From JBJXFE01 sp046153875 (lineage in GTDB: Bacteria > Planctomycetota > Phycisphaerae > Phycisphaerales > UBA1924), in the NCBI GenBank assembly GCA_046153875.1, contig JBJXFE010000009.1, positions 130,436 through 194,435 on the forward strand: a stretch of DNA of 64,000 nucleotides, in the 5' to 3' direction. A program made the translations under genes and the position numbers. Shown piece after piece: positions 51,485 to 60,055 of this stretch. Positions within the stretch are counted from its first letter, which is position 1. Each line of letters begins with the position of its first letter. The notes beneath the pieces were generated by a model. That model was given only the letters and a program-made list of their open reading frames with translations. It was not told where the DNA came from and ran no database searches.

Positions 51485-52459
51485 TCAGTAGTTGGGCGTC
51501 GGGGCCCGGAACGCCGCCAGGTCGATCGAGCGGAAGTACGCGATCGTCCGGTTCAGGCCCTCCCGCAAGGGCACTGTTGGCTCCCACCCGAGCCGCTGGC
51601 GGGCCAGGGTGATGTCCGGTTGGCGCTGGGTCGGGTCGTCCACGAGCGCCGGCCGGGTGACGATCCGCGACTTCGAGCCGGTGAGTTCCAGAACCTGCTC
51701 GGCAAGCCGCCGGATCGTGAACTCCCCGGGATTGCCGATGTTCACCGGCCCCACGAAGTCGTCCGGGCCGTTCATCATCCGGATCATCCCCTCGATCAGG
51801 TCATCCACGTAGCAGAACGAGCGCGTCTGCGACCCGTCGCCGAAGAGCGTGAGGTCCTCGCCGCCCAACGCCTGGCGGATGAAGTTCGACACCACCCGCC
51901 CGTCAAACGGGTGCATCCGCGGGCCGTAGGTGTTGAAGATCCTCACCACGCGTATGTTCAGCTTGTTCGAGCGGCGGTAGTCGAAGAACAGCGTCTCGGC
52001 CGCCCGCTTCCCCTCGTCGTAGCACGCCCGCGGGCCGATCGGGTTCACGCTCCCCTTGTAGCTCTCGGGCTGGGGATGCACCTCCGGGTCGCCGTACACC
52101 TCGCTCGTGCTCGCCTGGAGCACCTTCGCCCGGCAGCGCTTCGCCATGCCGAGCATGTTGATCGCCCCCATCACGCTCGTCTTCATCGTCTTGATGGGGT
52201 TGAACTGGTAGTGCCCCGGTGCGGCCGGGCAGGCGAGGTTGTAGATCTCGTCCACCTCCAGCCAGAGGGCGTGCGTGACGTCGTGGCGGATGAACTCGAA
52301 GTTCGGCTTCGGGAGCAGGTGCGCGATCGTCGTCTTCTGGCTTGTGAAAAGATTGTCCACGCAGATCACGTCGTGCCCCTGCGCGACGAGCCGGTCGCAC
52401 AGATGCGAGCCGAGGAAGCCCGCGCCGCCGGTCACGAGGATGCGTTTGATGCTCGGCAT
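51485..52459 (-). CDS. UDP-glucuronic acid decarboxylase (UDP-xylose synthase)
   Basis: The 324-residue SDR enzyme converts UDP-glucuronate to UDP-xylose. It shows LVTGGAGFLGSHLCDRL, the family-diagnostic NLACPAAPGHYQFNPIKTMKTSVMGAINMLG, the catalytic TSEVYGDPEVHPQPE and GPRACYDEGKR (Tyr-x-x-x-Lys), and RIFNTYGPRM. UDP-xylose is used in envelope polysaccharide or LPS-like glycans. It follows the heptose epimerase gene by 27 bp in the same direction. GATACT lies 9 nt before the ATG, which may give a 2-3 nt leader. Confidence 0.95.
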   Translation of the reverse strand: MPSIKRILVTGGAGFLGSHLCDRLVAQGHDVICVDNLFTSQKTTIAHLLPKPNFEFIRHDVTHALWLEVDEIYNLACPAAPGHYQFNPIKTMKTSVMGAINMLGMAKRCRAKVLQASTSEVYGDPEVHPQPESYKGSVNPIGPRACYDEGKRAAETLFFDYRRSNKLNIRVVRIFNTYGPRMHPFDGRVVSNFIRQALGGEDLTLFGDGSQTRSFCYVDDLIEGMIRMMNGPDDFVGPVNIGNPGEFTIRRLAEQVLELTGSKSRIVTRPALVDDPTQRQPDITLARQRLGWEPTVPLREGLNRTIAYFRSIDLAAFRAPTPNY

Positions 52460-52486
52460 GCGCCCAAGAGTATCGCCGGACGCGGC

Positions 52487-53527
52487 TCAGCGCGCTGATG
52501 GGCCGGGCGCTGCCCGAAGGTGCCGGGCGTACTCCGCAATCCCGTCCGCGGGCTTCCACCGGGGCCGCCAGCCCAGCCCCGCCACCGTCGCGGACATGTC
52601 GGCGCAGGTGTAGTCCTGGTAGAAAGCCCGGATCGCGGACGGCATGTCGAAGTACTCCGTCGGCCGGTCGGTTGGGGAGACGCCCAACGGCCCCCGGAGC
52701 GCCGCGATGACCTGGTTGAACGACGTCGAGACGCCCGAGCCCAGGTTGTAGACCCCGGGCGCCGGATCACGCCGATCGCCCAACCCCGCGGCGGTCAAGG
52801 TGCAGTCCACCACGTCGTCGATGTAGACCTGGTCCCGCGTCTGGGAGCCGTCGGCAAAGACACGGGGCGCCCTGCCCTCCAGCATCTGCCGCGCCAGCTG
52901 GTACGCCATCGACGCCATCTTCCCCTTGGCCGCTTCACCGGGCCCGAAGACGTTGAAATAGCGCAACCCGACAACCCACGGCGCCGGCTCGCCGCGGCTG
53001 GTCCGCTCGCCCGCGATCCGCCGGTGCTCGACCTCCATCAGCCACTTGCTGAAGCCGTAGACGTTGCTCGCCCGCCCCGCCGCGTCGAGCGGGAACGGCA
53101 CGCGGTCGCGTGCCTGCGCCGGCGAACCGTACGTCGCCGCGCTCGACGCGTACACCAGAGGCACTCCCGCGCGCACGCACTCGCGGAGGACCCCCCGGAA
53201 GCCCTCGGCGTTCTCGCGGACCATCTCGCGTTCATCGGCGAGGGTGGTGTCCGTGATCGCCGCCTCGTGGAACACCGCGTCGGGCACCAGACGGGTCACC
53301 AGCCCGTCCCAGTCGATCTCGCCCGCCGACTCGGGGATCACGTCGCCGTCGAACGAACCCACGCCCCGGCGATCGCACGCCTCGACGAGGTTGGCGAACG
53401 TTCCGGTACGGAATGTATCGACGACGACGACGCGCGGCCTGGGCTCGCGTGCCAGGAGCGCCGCCACGAGATTGGAGCCGACAAACCCCGCTCCCCCGGT
53501 CACGATGTAGGTCGGCGCCTGCGGCAC
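52487..53527 (-). CDS. hldD: ADP-L-glycero-D-manno-heptose 6-epimerase-like protein
   Basis: The 346-residue protein has IVTGGAGFVGSNLVAAL, HEAAITDTT (family HQGAxSDTT), SSAATYG, VYGFSKWLME (catalytic Tyr-x-x-x-Lys), GLRYFNVFGPGEAAKGKMASM and the C-terminal TEYFDMPSAIRAFYQDYTCADM. These match HldD, which makes the LPS inner-core heptose precursor. Presence suggests an LPS-type envelope. GGAGG lies 5 nt before the GTG start, and the gene begins 16 bp after secDF, so it is probably the tail of the tgt-yajC-secDF operon. Confidence 0.88.
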   Translation of the reverse strand: MPQAPTYIVTGGAGFVGSNLVAALLAREPRPRVVVVDTFRTGTFANLVEACDRRGVGSFDGDVIPESAGEIDWDGLVTRLVPDAVFHEAAITDTTLADEREMVRENAEGFRGVLRECVRAGVPLVYASSAATYGSPAQARDRVPFPLDAAGRASNVYGFSKWLMEVEHRRIAGERTSRGEPAPWVVGLRYFNVFGPGEAAKGKMASMAYQLARQMLEGRAPRVFADGSQTRDQVYIDDVVDCTLTAAGLGDRRDPAPGVYNLGSGVSTSFNQVIAALRGPLGVSPTDRPTEYFDMPSAIRAFYQDYTCADMSATVAGLGWRPRWKPADGIAEYARHLRAAPGPSAR

Positions 53528-53543
53528 GGCCCCTCCGCTCGCG

Positions 53544-56500
53544 TCACCGCTTCACGATCGGCTGGCGCGCCGGGCCCTCGGGCGGCCTGGGCCCCCCGCC
53601 GGCCGCCTTCTCGGCGCGCCGCGACCACGCCATCGGCGCGCCCACCGCCACCGACGAGAACGTCCCGATGATCACGCCCAGCCCCAGCGCGTACGCGAAC
53701 GATCGCACGCCCTCGCCGCCCACAAGGTAGAGCACGATCGTGGACAGGATCGTGGTCGTGCCGGTCATGATCGTGCGGCTCAGCGTCTGGTTGATCGACT
53801 GGTTCACGATGTCGCGGGTGACATACGGCAGCTTGCCGCGGTTCTCGCGGATGCGGTCGAGCACAACGATCTTGTCGTTGATCGAGTACCCCAGGATCGT
53901 CAGCAGCGCCGCCACCACGGTCAGGTCGAGCTTGAACGGCTGGAGCCCGATCGCCGCCGCCACGGTCTCGTCGAAGTCGTACACCAGCTCCGCCGCCGCG
54001 ATCAGCCCCACCGCCGTCACGCAGTCCATGAGCGTCGGCACGATCGCCGCGAGCGAGAACCGGATGGAGCCGAACCGCACCCAGATGAAGACGATGATGA
54101 TCACCGCACTGAGGACGATCGAGCCGACGGCCTGGGCGGCGAAGGTGGCCGCGATCGCCGCGCTGAACGTCTGGGCGCTCAGGAACGTGGTCGGGCGCGT
54201 CAGCGCGTCCAGCGTCAGCGCCCACTCCATGTCGCGCAGCTCCGCGCCCCACCGCACTTCATCCGTGAAGTAGCTCAGGTCCGGGTCCACGACGAGGATC
54301 GCGGCCGTCTGCACCGCCTGGTCCGTCCCCGCGAGGGCGATCACCTGGCGCGGCCGCCCGATGGTGCCCTGGAAGTCCGGCTGCCCGCGGACCTGGTCGA
54401 GGCGCTCGCGCAGCGACGCGAGGCTCGGCGGAGGGTTGAGGTTCTCCAGCAGGATCGCCACCCCGCCCACGTACCGGGTCACGTCGTCGCGGTACTCCGG
54501 GCGGTCGATGTTCTCGCCGAGCGTGCCGCCGATGATCGGGTAGGTCGGCGCCTCCTGCGGCCGGGCGGCACGGTCGAACGTGAGCTGCGGCTGGGTGCCG
54601 AGCTGCCCCTCGAACGCCCGCCCGATCGCCTCCTGCATCGCCCGGGCGTCCGTCACCAAGGACTTGATGCGGAACGTGTCGGACGTCACGCCGTCCGACC
54701 GCGGCTTGACCACGATGACCTCCGCCGTGCGCAGCTCGCGCAGGACGGGGTTGTCCCCGGCGGCCTGGGCGACCTTGTCGGCGACGTCCTGGCGCTTCAC
54801 GTACATCGGCGCTCCGCCGGCGTCGCGGAGCTTGATGGCGATCTCCGTCCCGCCGACAAACTCGGTGTCCAGCATCGACGACCCGCGCACCACGATCATC
54901 CCGACCCCGAGCGCGACCAGCAGCGCGAACACCCCGAACAGCACGGGCCGGAGCCGCAGCCAGTCCACGTTCAGCGTCAGGGCGCGCTGCACGCCCGGCA
55001 CGGCCATGGGCAGCATCGTGGTCCGCCGCCACCGCACCTTCTCGACGAGCAGGTCGAAGATCAGCCGTGTGACGAACAGCTGCGTGAACAGCGTCGTGCC
55101 CACGCCGATGCTCATCGTGAGCGCGAAGCCCCTGATCTCGGCCGTGCCCACGAAGTACAGCACCGTGCACACGATCAGGTGGGTCATGTTGCCGTCCACG
55201 ATCGCCGACAGCGCCCGGCTGTACCCCAGGCGGACCGCCGTCCGCAGGTCGGCGCCGCGCGATATCTCCTCGCGCATGCGCTCGTAGATCAGCACGTTCG
55301 CGTCCACCGCCATGGCGAAGGCGAGGATGACGCCCGCGATCCCGGGCAGCGTGAACGCCGCCCCGATCAGCCCCATGATCCCGATCAGAAGCACGCAGTT
55401 GAACAGCAGCGCGACCACCGCGATCAGCCCGCACGCGAAGTAGTACCCCACCATGAACACGGCGCAGATGCCGAAGGAGATCATGCCCGCCCGCAGGCCG
55501 TCCCGCAGGCGGTCGATCCCGAACTCCGGCGCGAGCTGCACCTCGCTGATCGGCTCCTGCGAGAGCTTCGCGTGCAGCGAGCCCGCCTTGAGCGTGCGGA
55601 TCAGGTACTGGAGCTCTTCGGGGGGGAAGCGCCCGCTGATCTGCCCGTTCCCGCCGATCCGCCCCTGGAGCACCGGGGCCGTGTACACCTGGTCGTCCAG
55701 CAGGATCGCCATCCGCTTGCCCAGGTGCGTCCCGGTCAGGCGGCCCATGAGTTGCCCGCCCCGCGCGTCCATCTGGAAGTTCACGCACGGGCGGCCCAGC
55801 TGATCCGAGCCCTGCATCGCGTTCGTGCAACGCCAGTCCCCCTCGGCGCGCGTCAGCCGGCTCTCCGCGGTCGTCCACGCGAGCATCCAGTACTCGGCGT
55901 CGTACTCCTCGACGACGTAGCTGCGCGCCGAGAAGTAACCGACCGGGTCGGCCAGCAGGTCCCGCAACTGCGCCGCGTCGTCGTACTCGTTCTCGATCCG
56001 GTTGATCTTGAACCACCGCACCTGCTCGTGCCGCGCGTTGCGCGGGCCGCGCTCCCGGAGCTGCCGCCGCATATCGGCCTCGTCCTGGAACGTGGCGGGG
56101 TCCACCGTGATGCGGAAGTCGAGAACGCCCGCGCCCGCCAGCAGCCGCTTCAGGTCCGCCGGGTCGTCCAGCGAGCGCCGTTCGCTCAGGTACGCCCGGT
56201 GCAGCCCGTCGATCGCGTCGATCGCTCGGGCCGCGTCGGCGTGCTGCTCCTTGAGGCGCGTGATCGCCTGGTCGCGCGGGCTGGGCATCACCTCGGTCTG
56301 GCCTGTTGCGGAGTCGTACAGCGACCGCCCGCGTCGCGGCCGCTCCATCGCCCGGCGCACATCCTCGGGGGCCACCGCCGACTTGAGCACGCGATCCCGC
56401 ACGCCCTCGTACGCCAGCTCCAGCGGCGCGACCTTCGCCGCCTGCTCGTCGACCAGCCTGGTCAGTTCGTCGATCCGCGCCGCCTCGGCCCCCGCCGTCC

Positions 56501-57032
56501 GGGCCGTCTCGAGGTCCGTCACGGCCTGCCGGTACGTCGCCTCCGCCGCCCGGGCCGCGTCGTAGGCCGCGGCCATCTCGCCCAGCAGCGCCCGGCGCTG
56601 GGGGTCTCCAGCGCCCAGCCGCTCAAGATCAGCATCGCGGGCCGGCCCTTCCAGGCGCATCGCACGCTCGATCGACGCGGCGTCCACCGCGGTGTGCCCC
56701 AGCGCCTCGATCGCGTCCAGGAACGCCTGCTTGAGCTTCTTGACCCGGTCGTTGGGCAGCGGCAGCGAGATCTCGATGCGGTCGCGTCCCTGCCGTACCA
56801 TCGCGATGTCGGCGGTGCCGTCGGGGTCGACGCGGATCTTGAGCACCTCGATGATCGCGGGGATCACCTGGTCCGGGTTCTCGCCCGGCGCCATCTGAAC
56901 CGTGTAGACCAGGCTCACCCCGCCGCTGAGGTCCTTGCCCAGCCGCAGGTTCTTCTCGGGCGGATAGAGCGACAGCACCGCCACAACGAGCACGGCGACA
57001 ACGATGATCGAGTTCCGGAGCAGTCGGGACAT
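53544..57032 (-). CDS. secDF: Fused protein-export membrane protein SecDF
   Basis: SecDF drives late steps of Sec protein export with the proton gradient. The N-terminal helix (about 8-24) is followed by GKDLSGGVSLVYTV (SecD D-L-x-GG motif), a long Ala/Arg/Glu-rich coiled coil (about residues 115-260), the P1 head, and the SecD membrane domain (about 505-670, with GIAGVILAFAMAVDANVLIYERMREE). The SecF half begins near 690 and has EFVGGTEIAIKL and SINDKIVVLDRIREN in its membrane domain. At 1,162 residues it is far longer than ordinary SecDF (~740), mainly owing to the coiled coil and a long SecF periplasmic domain (about 715-960). It lies 52 bp after yajC. Confidence 0.95.
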   Translation of the reverse strand: MSRLLRNSIIVVAVLVVAVLSLYPPEKNLRLGKDLSGGVSLVYTVQMAPGENPDQVIPAIIEVLKIRVDPDGTADIAMVRQGRDRIEISLPLPNDRVKKLKQAFLDAIEALGHTAVDAASIERAMRLEGPARDADLERLGAGDPQRRALLGEMAAAYDAARAAEATYRQAVTDLETARTAGAEAARIDELTRLVDEQAAKVAPLELAYEGVRDRVLKSAVAPEDVRRAMERPRRGRSLYDSATGQTEVMPSPRDQAITRLKEQHADAARAIDAIDGLHRAYLSERRSLDDPADLKRLLAGAGVLDFRITVDPATFQDEADMRRQLRERGPRNARHEQVRWFKINRIENEYDDAAQLRDLLADPVGYFSARSYVVEEYDAEYWMLAWTTAESRLTRAEGDWRCTNAMQGSDQLGRPCVNFQMDARGGQLMGRLTGTHLGKRMAILLDDQVYTAPVLQGRIGGNGQISGRFPPEELQYLIRTLKAGSLHAKLSQEPISEVQLAPEFGIDRLRDGLRAGMISFGICAVFMVGYYFACGLIAVVALLFNCVLLIGIMGLIGAAFTLPGIAGVILAFAMAVDANVLIYERMREEISRGADLRTAVRLGYSRALSAIVDGNMTHLIVCTVLYFVGTAEIRGFALTMSIGVGTTLFTQLFVTRLIFDLLVEKVRWRRTTMLPMAVPGVQRALTLNVDWLRLRPVLFGVFALLVALGVGMIVVRGSSMLDTEFVGGTEIAIKLRDAGGAPMYVKRQDVADKVAQAAGDNPVLRELRTAEVIVVKPRSDGVTSDTFRIKSLVTDARAMQEAIGRAFEGQLGTQPQLTFDRAARPQEAPTYPIIGGTLGENIDRPEYRDDVTRYVGGVAILLENLNPPPSLASLRERLDQVRGQPDFQGTIGRPRQVIALAGTDQAVQTAAILVVDPDLSYFTDEVRWGAELRDMEWALTLDALTRPTTFLSAQTFSAAIAATFAAQAVGSIVLSAVIIIVFIWVRFGSIRFSLAAIVPTLMDCVTAVGLIAAAELVYDFDETVAAAIGLQPFKLDLTVVAALLTILGYSINDKIVVLDRIRENRGKLPYVTRDIVNQSINQTLSRTIMTGTTTILSTIVLYLVGGEGVRSFAYALGLGVIIGTFSSVAVGAPMAWSRRAEKAAGGGPRPPEGPARQPIVKR

Positions 57033-57084
57033 GCGTGGGTCGATCCGTGTGGTGGAAGGGGGATGCTAGGCGTTCGGCACGTGA

Positions 57085-57621
57085 TCAGACCCGGACCGGG
57101 GCCGCGGGCTTGGCCTCGACAACCTCGGGCTTCGCGCCCGGCTTCTCGTCGGGCTTGTCGCGCGAGCCCCGGAGCACCTGCTGCACGGACGAGCGCGTCA
57201 GCCGAAGGCGCGAGTTCGTGGATTCGTCCGTCCGTAGCACGATCTCGTCGTCGTGAAGCTCGACGATCGTCCCGATCACGCCCCCGACCGTGAGCACCTT
57301 GTCGTTCTTCACCAAGCCCGCCAGCAGCGCGGCCCGCCGGCGCTTGTCCTTGCGCCCGGTCATCGTCGTCAGCAGGATGAACATCAGCACGACGAACAGG
57401 ATGAGCATGATCGGGTCGAAGCCGCCCGCGGAGGGGCGCGTCTGCGGCCCGGGCCCGGGCACGACTCCGCCCGCCGGCTGTCCCGTCGTCCCGCTCGGAG
57501 CGCCGGGCGTCTCTGAAGAGAGCGCCGGACCCGGCGGCGGCGCCGAACCCGTCCCGGCCTGCGCCAGACCCGCCTGCGCCAACCACGACCCCTGCCCGTC
57601 CGCCGTCCAGTCAATCGTCAT
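57085..57621 (-). CDS. yajC: Preprotein translocase accessory subunit YajC
   Basis: The 178-residue product has an N-terminal Ala/Gly/Pro-rich segment of about 65 residues, one transmembrane helix (FDPIMLILFVVLMFILLT, about 68-86), then the YajC soluble part GRKDKRRRAALLAGLVKNDKVLTVGGVIGTIVELHDDEIVL. It associates with SecDF. Its ATG lies inside the end of tgt (11-bp overlap). The gene order tgt-yajC-secDF is a widely conserved operon, which strengthens the call. The extended N terminus before the helix is unusual. Confidence 0.92.
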   Translation of the reverse strand: MTIDWTADGQGSWLAQAGLAQAGTGSAPPPGPALSSETPGAPSGTTGQPAGGVVPGPGPQTRPSAGGFDPIMLILFVVLMFILLTTMTGRKDKRRRAALLAGLVKNDKVLTVGGVIGTIVELHDDEIVLRTDESTNSRLRLTRSSVQQVLRGSRDKPDEKPGAKPEVVEAKPAAPVRV

Positions 57622-58849
57622 GAGTGTGATCCGCCGGCGCCCCCGCGGACGCCCCTTCGACCTCGTCTCGCGGCACGTCCGGAGACGCCCGGGGCCACCG
57701 CGCCAAGAACCCACGCCAGTCGTCGTCCCGGACCGTCCGGCGGACGTCCGACATCAGACGCTGGAAGTACCGAAGGTTATGCAGGCTCACGAGGATCGGC
57801 CCCAGCATTTCTTCGGCCTGAAACAGGTGCCGCAGGTACCCCCGGCTGAACGGCCCCGGCGGTCCGTCGCCAGCGGGCCGGCACGCGGCGCAGTCGCAGT
57901 CGTCCTCGATCGGCCCGGGGTCCTCAGCGAACTTCGCGTTCCGCAGGCGCAGCGGGCCGGCGCGCGTGAACGCGTTGGCGTTCCGCCCGTTGCGCGTCGG
58001 CAGCACGCAGTCGAACATGTCCACCCCCGCGCGGATCGCCGCGACCAGATCACGCTCGTACCCCACGCCCATCAGGTACCGCGGCTTGCCCTCCGGCAGG
58101 AGCGGGGCCGTGAACGCCGTCACCCGCGCGATCTCGTCGGGCGACTCCCCTACGGCCACACCGCCGATCGCGTACCCCGGCAGGTCCACCCCGCACACGC
58201 CCTCAACCGAACGCCGCCTGAGGTCGAAGTCGGTTCCGCCCTGCACAATGCCGAAGAGGGCCTGATCGTCCGGACGACCGTGCGCCCGCGCGCACCGTTC
58301 CAGCCAGCGCACCGTCCTCTCGTTCGCGACCCGCAGCCGGTCCGCATGGGCGCCAGCGCCGGGGCGTTCCACGCCGTCTCCACCTGCCGCCGGCGGGCAA
58401 TCGTCGAACGCCATGATGATGTCGGCGCCGAGCGTGTTCTGGACCTCGATCGCCCGCTCCGGCGTCAACCGGACAACGCTCCCGTCAACGATCGACCGGA
58501 ACGTGACGCCGTCGTCGTCCACGGCGTTGATATCGGCCATGGAAAACGCCTGGAACCCGCCGGAATCCGTGAGCATCGGCCCGGGCCAGCCGGTGAACCG
58601 ATGCAGCCCGCCGAGCCGCTCGACCGCCTCCGGCCCCGGGCGCAGCAGCAGGTGGTAGGTGTTGCCGAGGATAATCTGGGCGCCCGTCTGCGCCACCAGG
58701 TGCGGCAGCAGCCCCCTCACCGTTCCGCGCGTGCCGACCGGCATGAACGCCGGCGTGTCGAACGAGCCGTGCGCCGTCGTGACCCGGCCCACGCGGGCCT
58801 TCGTGCTCGCCGATCGCGCGAGAACCTCGAAGCGCAGGGCCCCGCCCAT
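57611..58849 (-). CDS. tgt: Queuine tRNA-ribosyltransferase (tRNA-guanine transglycosylase)
   Basis: Tgt swaps guanine 34 for preQ1 in tRNAs with GUN anticodons. The 412-residue protein has FDTPAFMPVGTRGTVRG, DSGGFQAFS with the substrate-binding aspartate, FGIVQGGTD, GYAIGGVAVGE, DMFDCVLPTRNGRN with the catalytic aspartate, and the zinc site DCDCAACR with a downstream HLF histidine. The gene starts directly after the rhomboid stop (no gap) and overlaps yajC by 11 bp. The QueC-like protein elsewhere in this window is degenerate, so the preQ0 source is not apparent here. Confidence 0.95.
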   Translation of the reverse strand: MGGALRFEVLARSASTKARVGRVTTAHGSFDTPAFMPVGTRGTVRGLLPHLVAQTGAQIILGNTYHLLLRPGPEAVERLGGLHRFTGWPGPMLTDSGGFQAFSMADINAVDDDGVTFRSIVDGSVVRLTPERAIEVQNTLGADIIMAFDDCPPAAGGDGVERPGAGAHADRLRVANERTVRWLERCARAHGRPDDQALFGIVQGGTDFDLRRRSVEGVCGVDLPGYAIGGVAVGESPDEIARVTAFTAPLLPEGKPRYLMGVGYERDLVAAIRAGVDMFDCVLPTRNGRNANAFTRAGPLRLRNAKFAEDPGPIEDDCDCAACRPAGDGPPGPFSRGYLRHLFQAEEMLGPILVSLHNLRYFQRLMSDVRRTVRDDDWRGFLARWPRASPDVPRDEVEGASAGAPADHTHDD

Positions 58850-59977
58850 CTAGGCCGGCCCCCCGGAGCCCGGCCCGCCCTGCAGCCGCAGCCGCTCCGC
58901 GTGCCGGTGCAGGTACTCCCGCTCCGCCCCCGTCAGGCTGCCCAGCCCTGAGTCCGAGACCTTCGCGAGGATGCGGTCGATCTCGCCGTCGTCGGCCGAA
59001 GCTCCGCGGGACCCGCCCCCGCGCGCGCCGCCCCGATCGCCCCCGAACACCTCAAAGAAATCGCGCAGGAGGTGCGAGTTGCGGATGAAGAAAAACCCGG
59101 CGATCGCTCCGCCGACGTGGGCCGCGTCGCCCCCGGCGTTCTTGCCGCCCACCAGCAGGTTCACCAGCGCGATCCCGACGTACCCGTACGCCATGACCCA
59201 CAGCCGCATCGGGATCGGCGGAATCGGGATGACGACGACCGCGCTCGGCGCGATGAACGCCGCGGCCATGATGACGCCGAACACGCCGGCCGACGCCCCG
59301 ATCAGGGGCGTGTAGATGTCGTTGATGAGCACACCCGGCAGGCTCAGGTGCGCGACGTTGCCGAGGAAGTTCAGCAGGAGGTACCCCACGGCGCCGAACA
59401 CGCCGCACACCAGGTAAAACGCCGCGTACCGCTTGAACCCGAGGTACTGCTCGACCATCCCGCCGAAGACCCAGAGCCCGAACAGGTTGAAGAAAAGATG
59501 CCACTCATCGACGTGCAGGAACTGGAAGGTGATAAACCGCCAGACTTCCAGCCCGAAGACGACGCGCCTCGAAGGGTCAACGCCCATGAATCCGCGCCCG
59601 GTCGAGAAATGCCCCAACGCCTGCGGCAGCGGCATCGCGAAGACTTCGAGCCGCCCGATCTCGGGACCGACCTGCACGCCGGCAGGCCCCTGTAGGGTCG
59701 CGTGGATGGGGTAGTAGAAACGCCTCGCGGCCGGATCGGAAAGCACCCGCGAGCGCACCACCACCGCCGAGTCCCGCGCCGCCTGCGGAGCCTGCTCACG
59801 GAACGTCAGGGAACCGTCCACCATCACGAGGTTCGCGCCGAGCCACCAGTTGTTCAGCACGAACACCGCGACATTGATGACGATCAGCCAGGTGTTGAAC
59901 GAGACGACCCGCAGACCGCCGAGGCCGCTGCGCGACCGCGGGCCCATCCGGTAGTAGTCGCGGTCCTGGATGCCCAT
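58850..59977 (-). CDS. Rhomboid family intramembrane serine protease
   Basis: The 375-residue protein has one N-terminal helix (about 28-47), a ~95-residue extracytoplasmic loop unusual for rhomboids, then the six-helix core: WRFITFQFLHVDEWHLFFNLFGLWVFG, the nucleophile GASAGVFGV and the catalytic histidine in AAHVGGAIAG. It cleaves transmembrane segments of other proteins. The C-terminal ~30 residues (IDRILAKVSDSGLGSLT, then REYLHR) are shared with the site-2 protease gene just upstream. TAGCAT (60027-60022) is a possible -10. Confidence 0.92.
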   Translation of the reverse strand: MGIQDRDYYRMGPRSRSGLGGLRVVSFNTWLIVINVAVFVLNNWWLGANLVMVDGSLTFREQAPQAARDSAVVVRSRVLSDPAARRFYYPIHATLQGPAGVQVGPEIGRLEVFAMPLPQALGHFSTGRGFMGVDPSRRVVFGLEVWRFITFQFLHVDEWHLFFNLFGLWVFGGMVEQYLGFKRYAAFYLVCGVFGAVGYLLLNFLGNVAHLSLPGVLINDIYTPLIGASAGVFGVIMAAAFIAPSAVVVIPIPPIPMRLWVMAYGYVGIALVNLLVGGKNAGGDAAHVGGAIAGFFFIRNSHLLRDFFEVFGGDRGGARGGGSRGASADDGEIDRILAKVSDSGLGSLTGAEREYLHRHAERLRLQGGPGSGGPA

Positions 59978-60055
59978 GCGAGGATCGGTGTTGGCGTACC
60001 GTTCGGCGTTCGGGGACGCCGATGCTATGCGTTCCGTGTGGGCCCGCGCCGCGCG

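Noticed and set aside
55179..57293. A 704-codon plus-strand open frame opposite secDF
   Set aside because: Antisense shadow of a well-supported gene with no domain of its own.
53544..58849. Horizontal transfer of the secDF-yajC-tgt region
   Set aside because: Base composition and gene order fit a conserved vertical operon; no mobile-element traces are seen.
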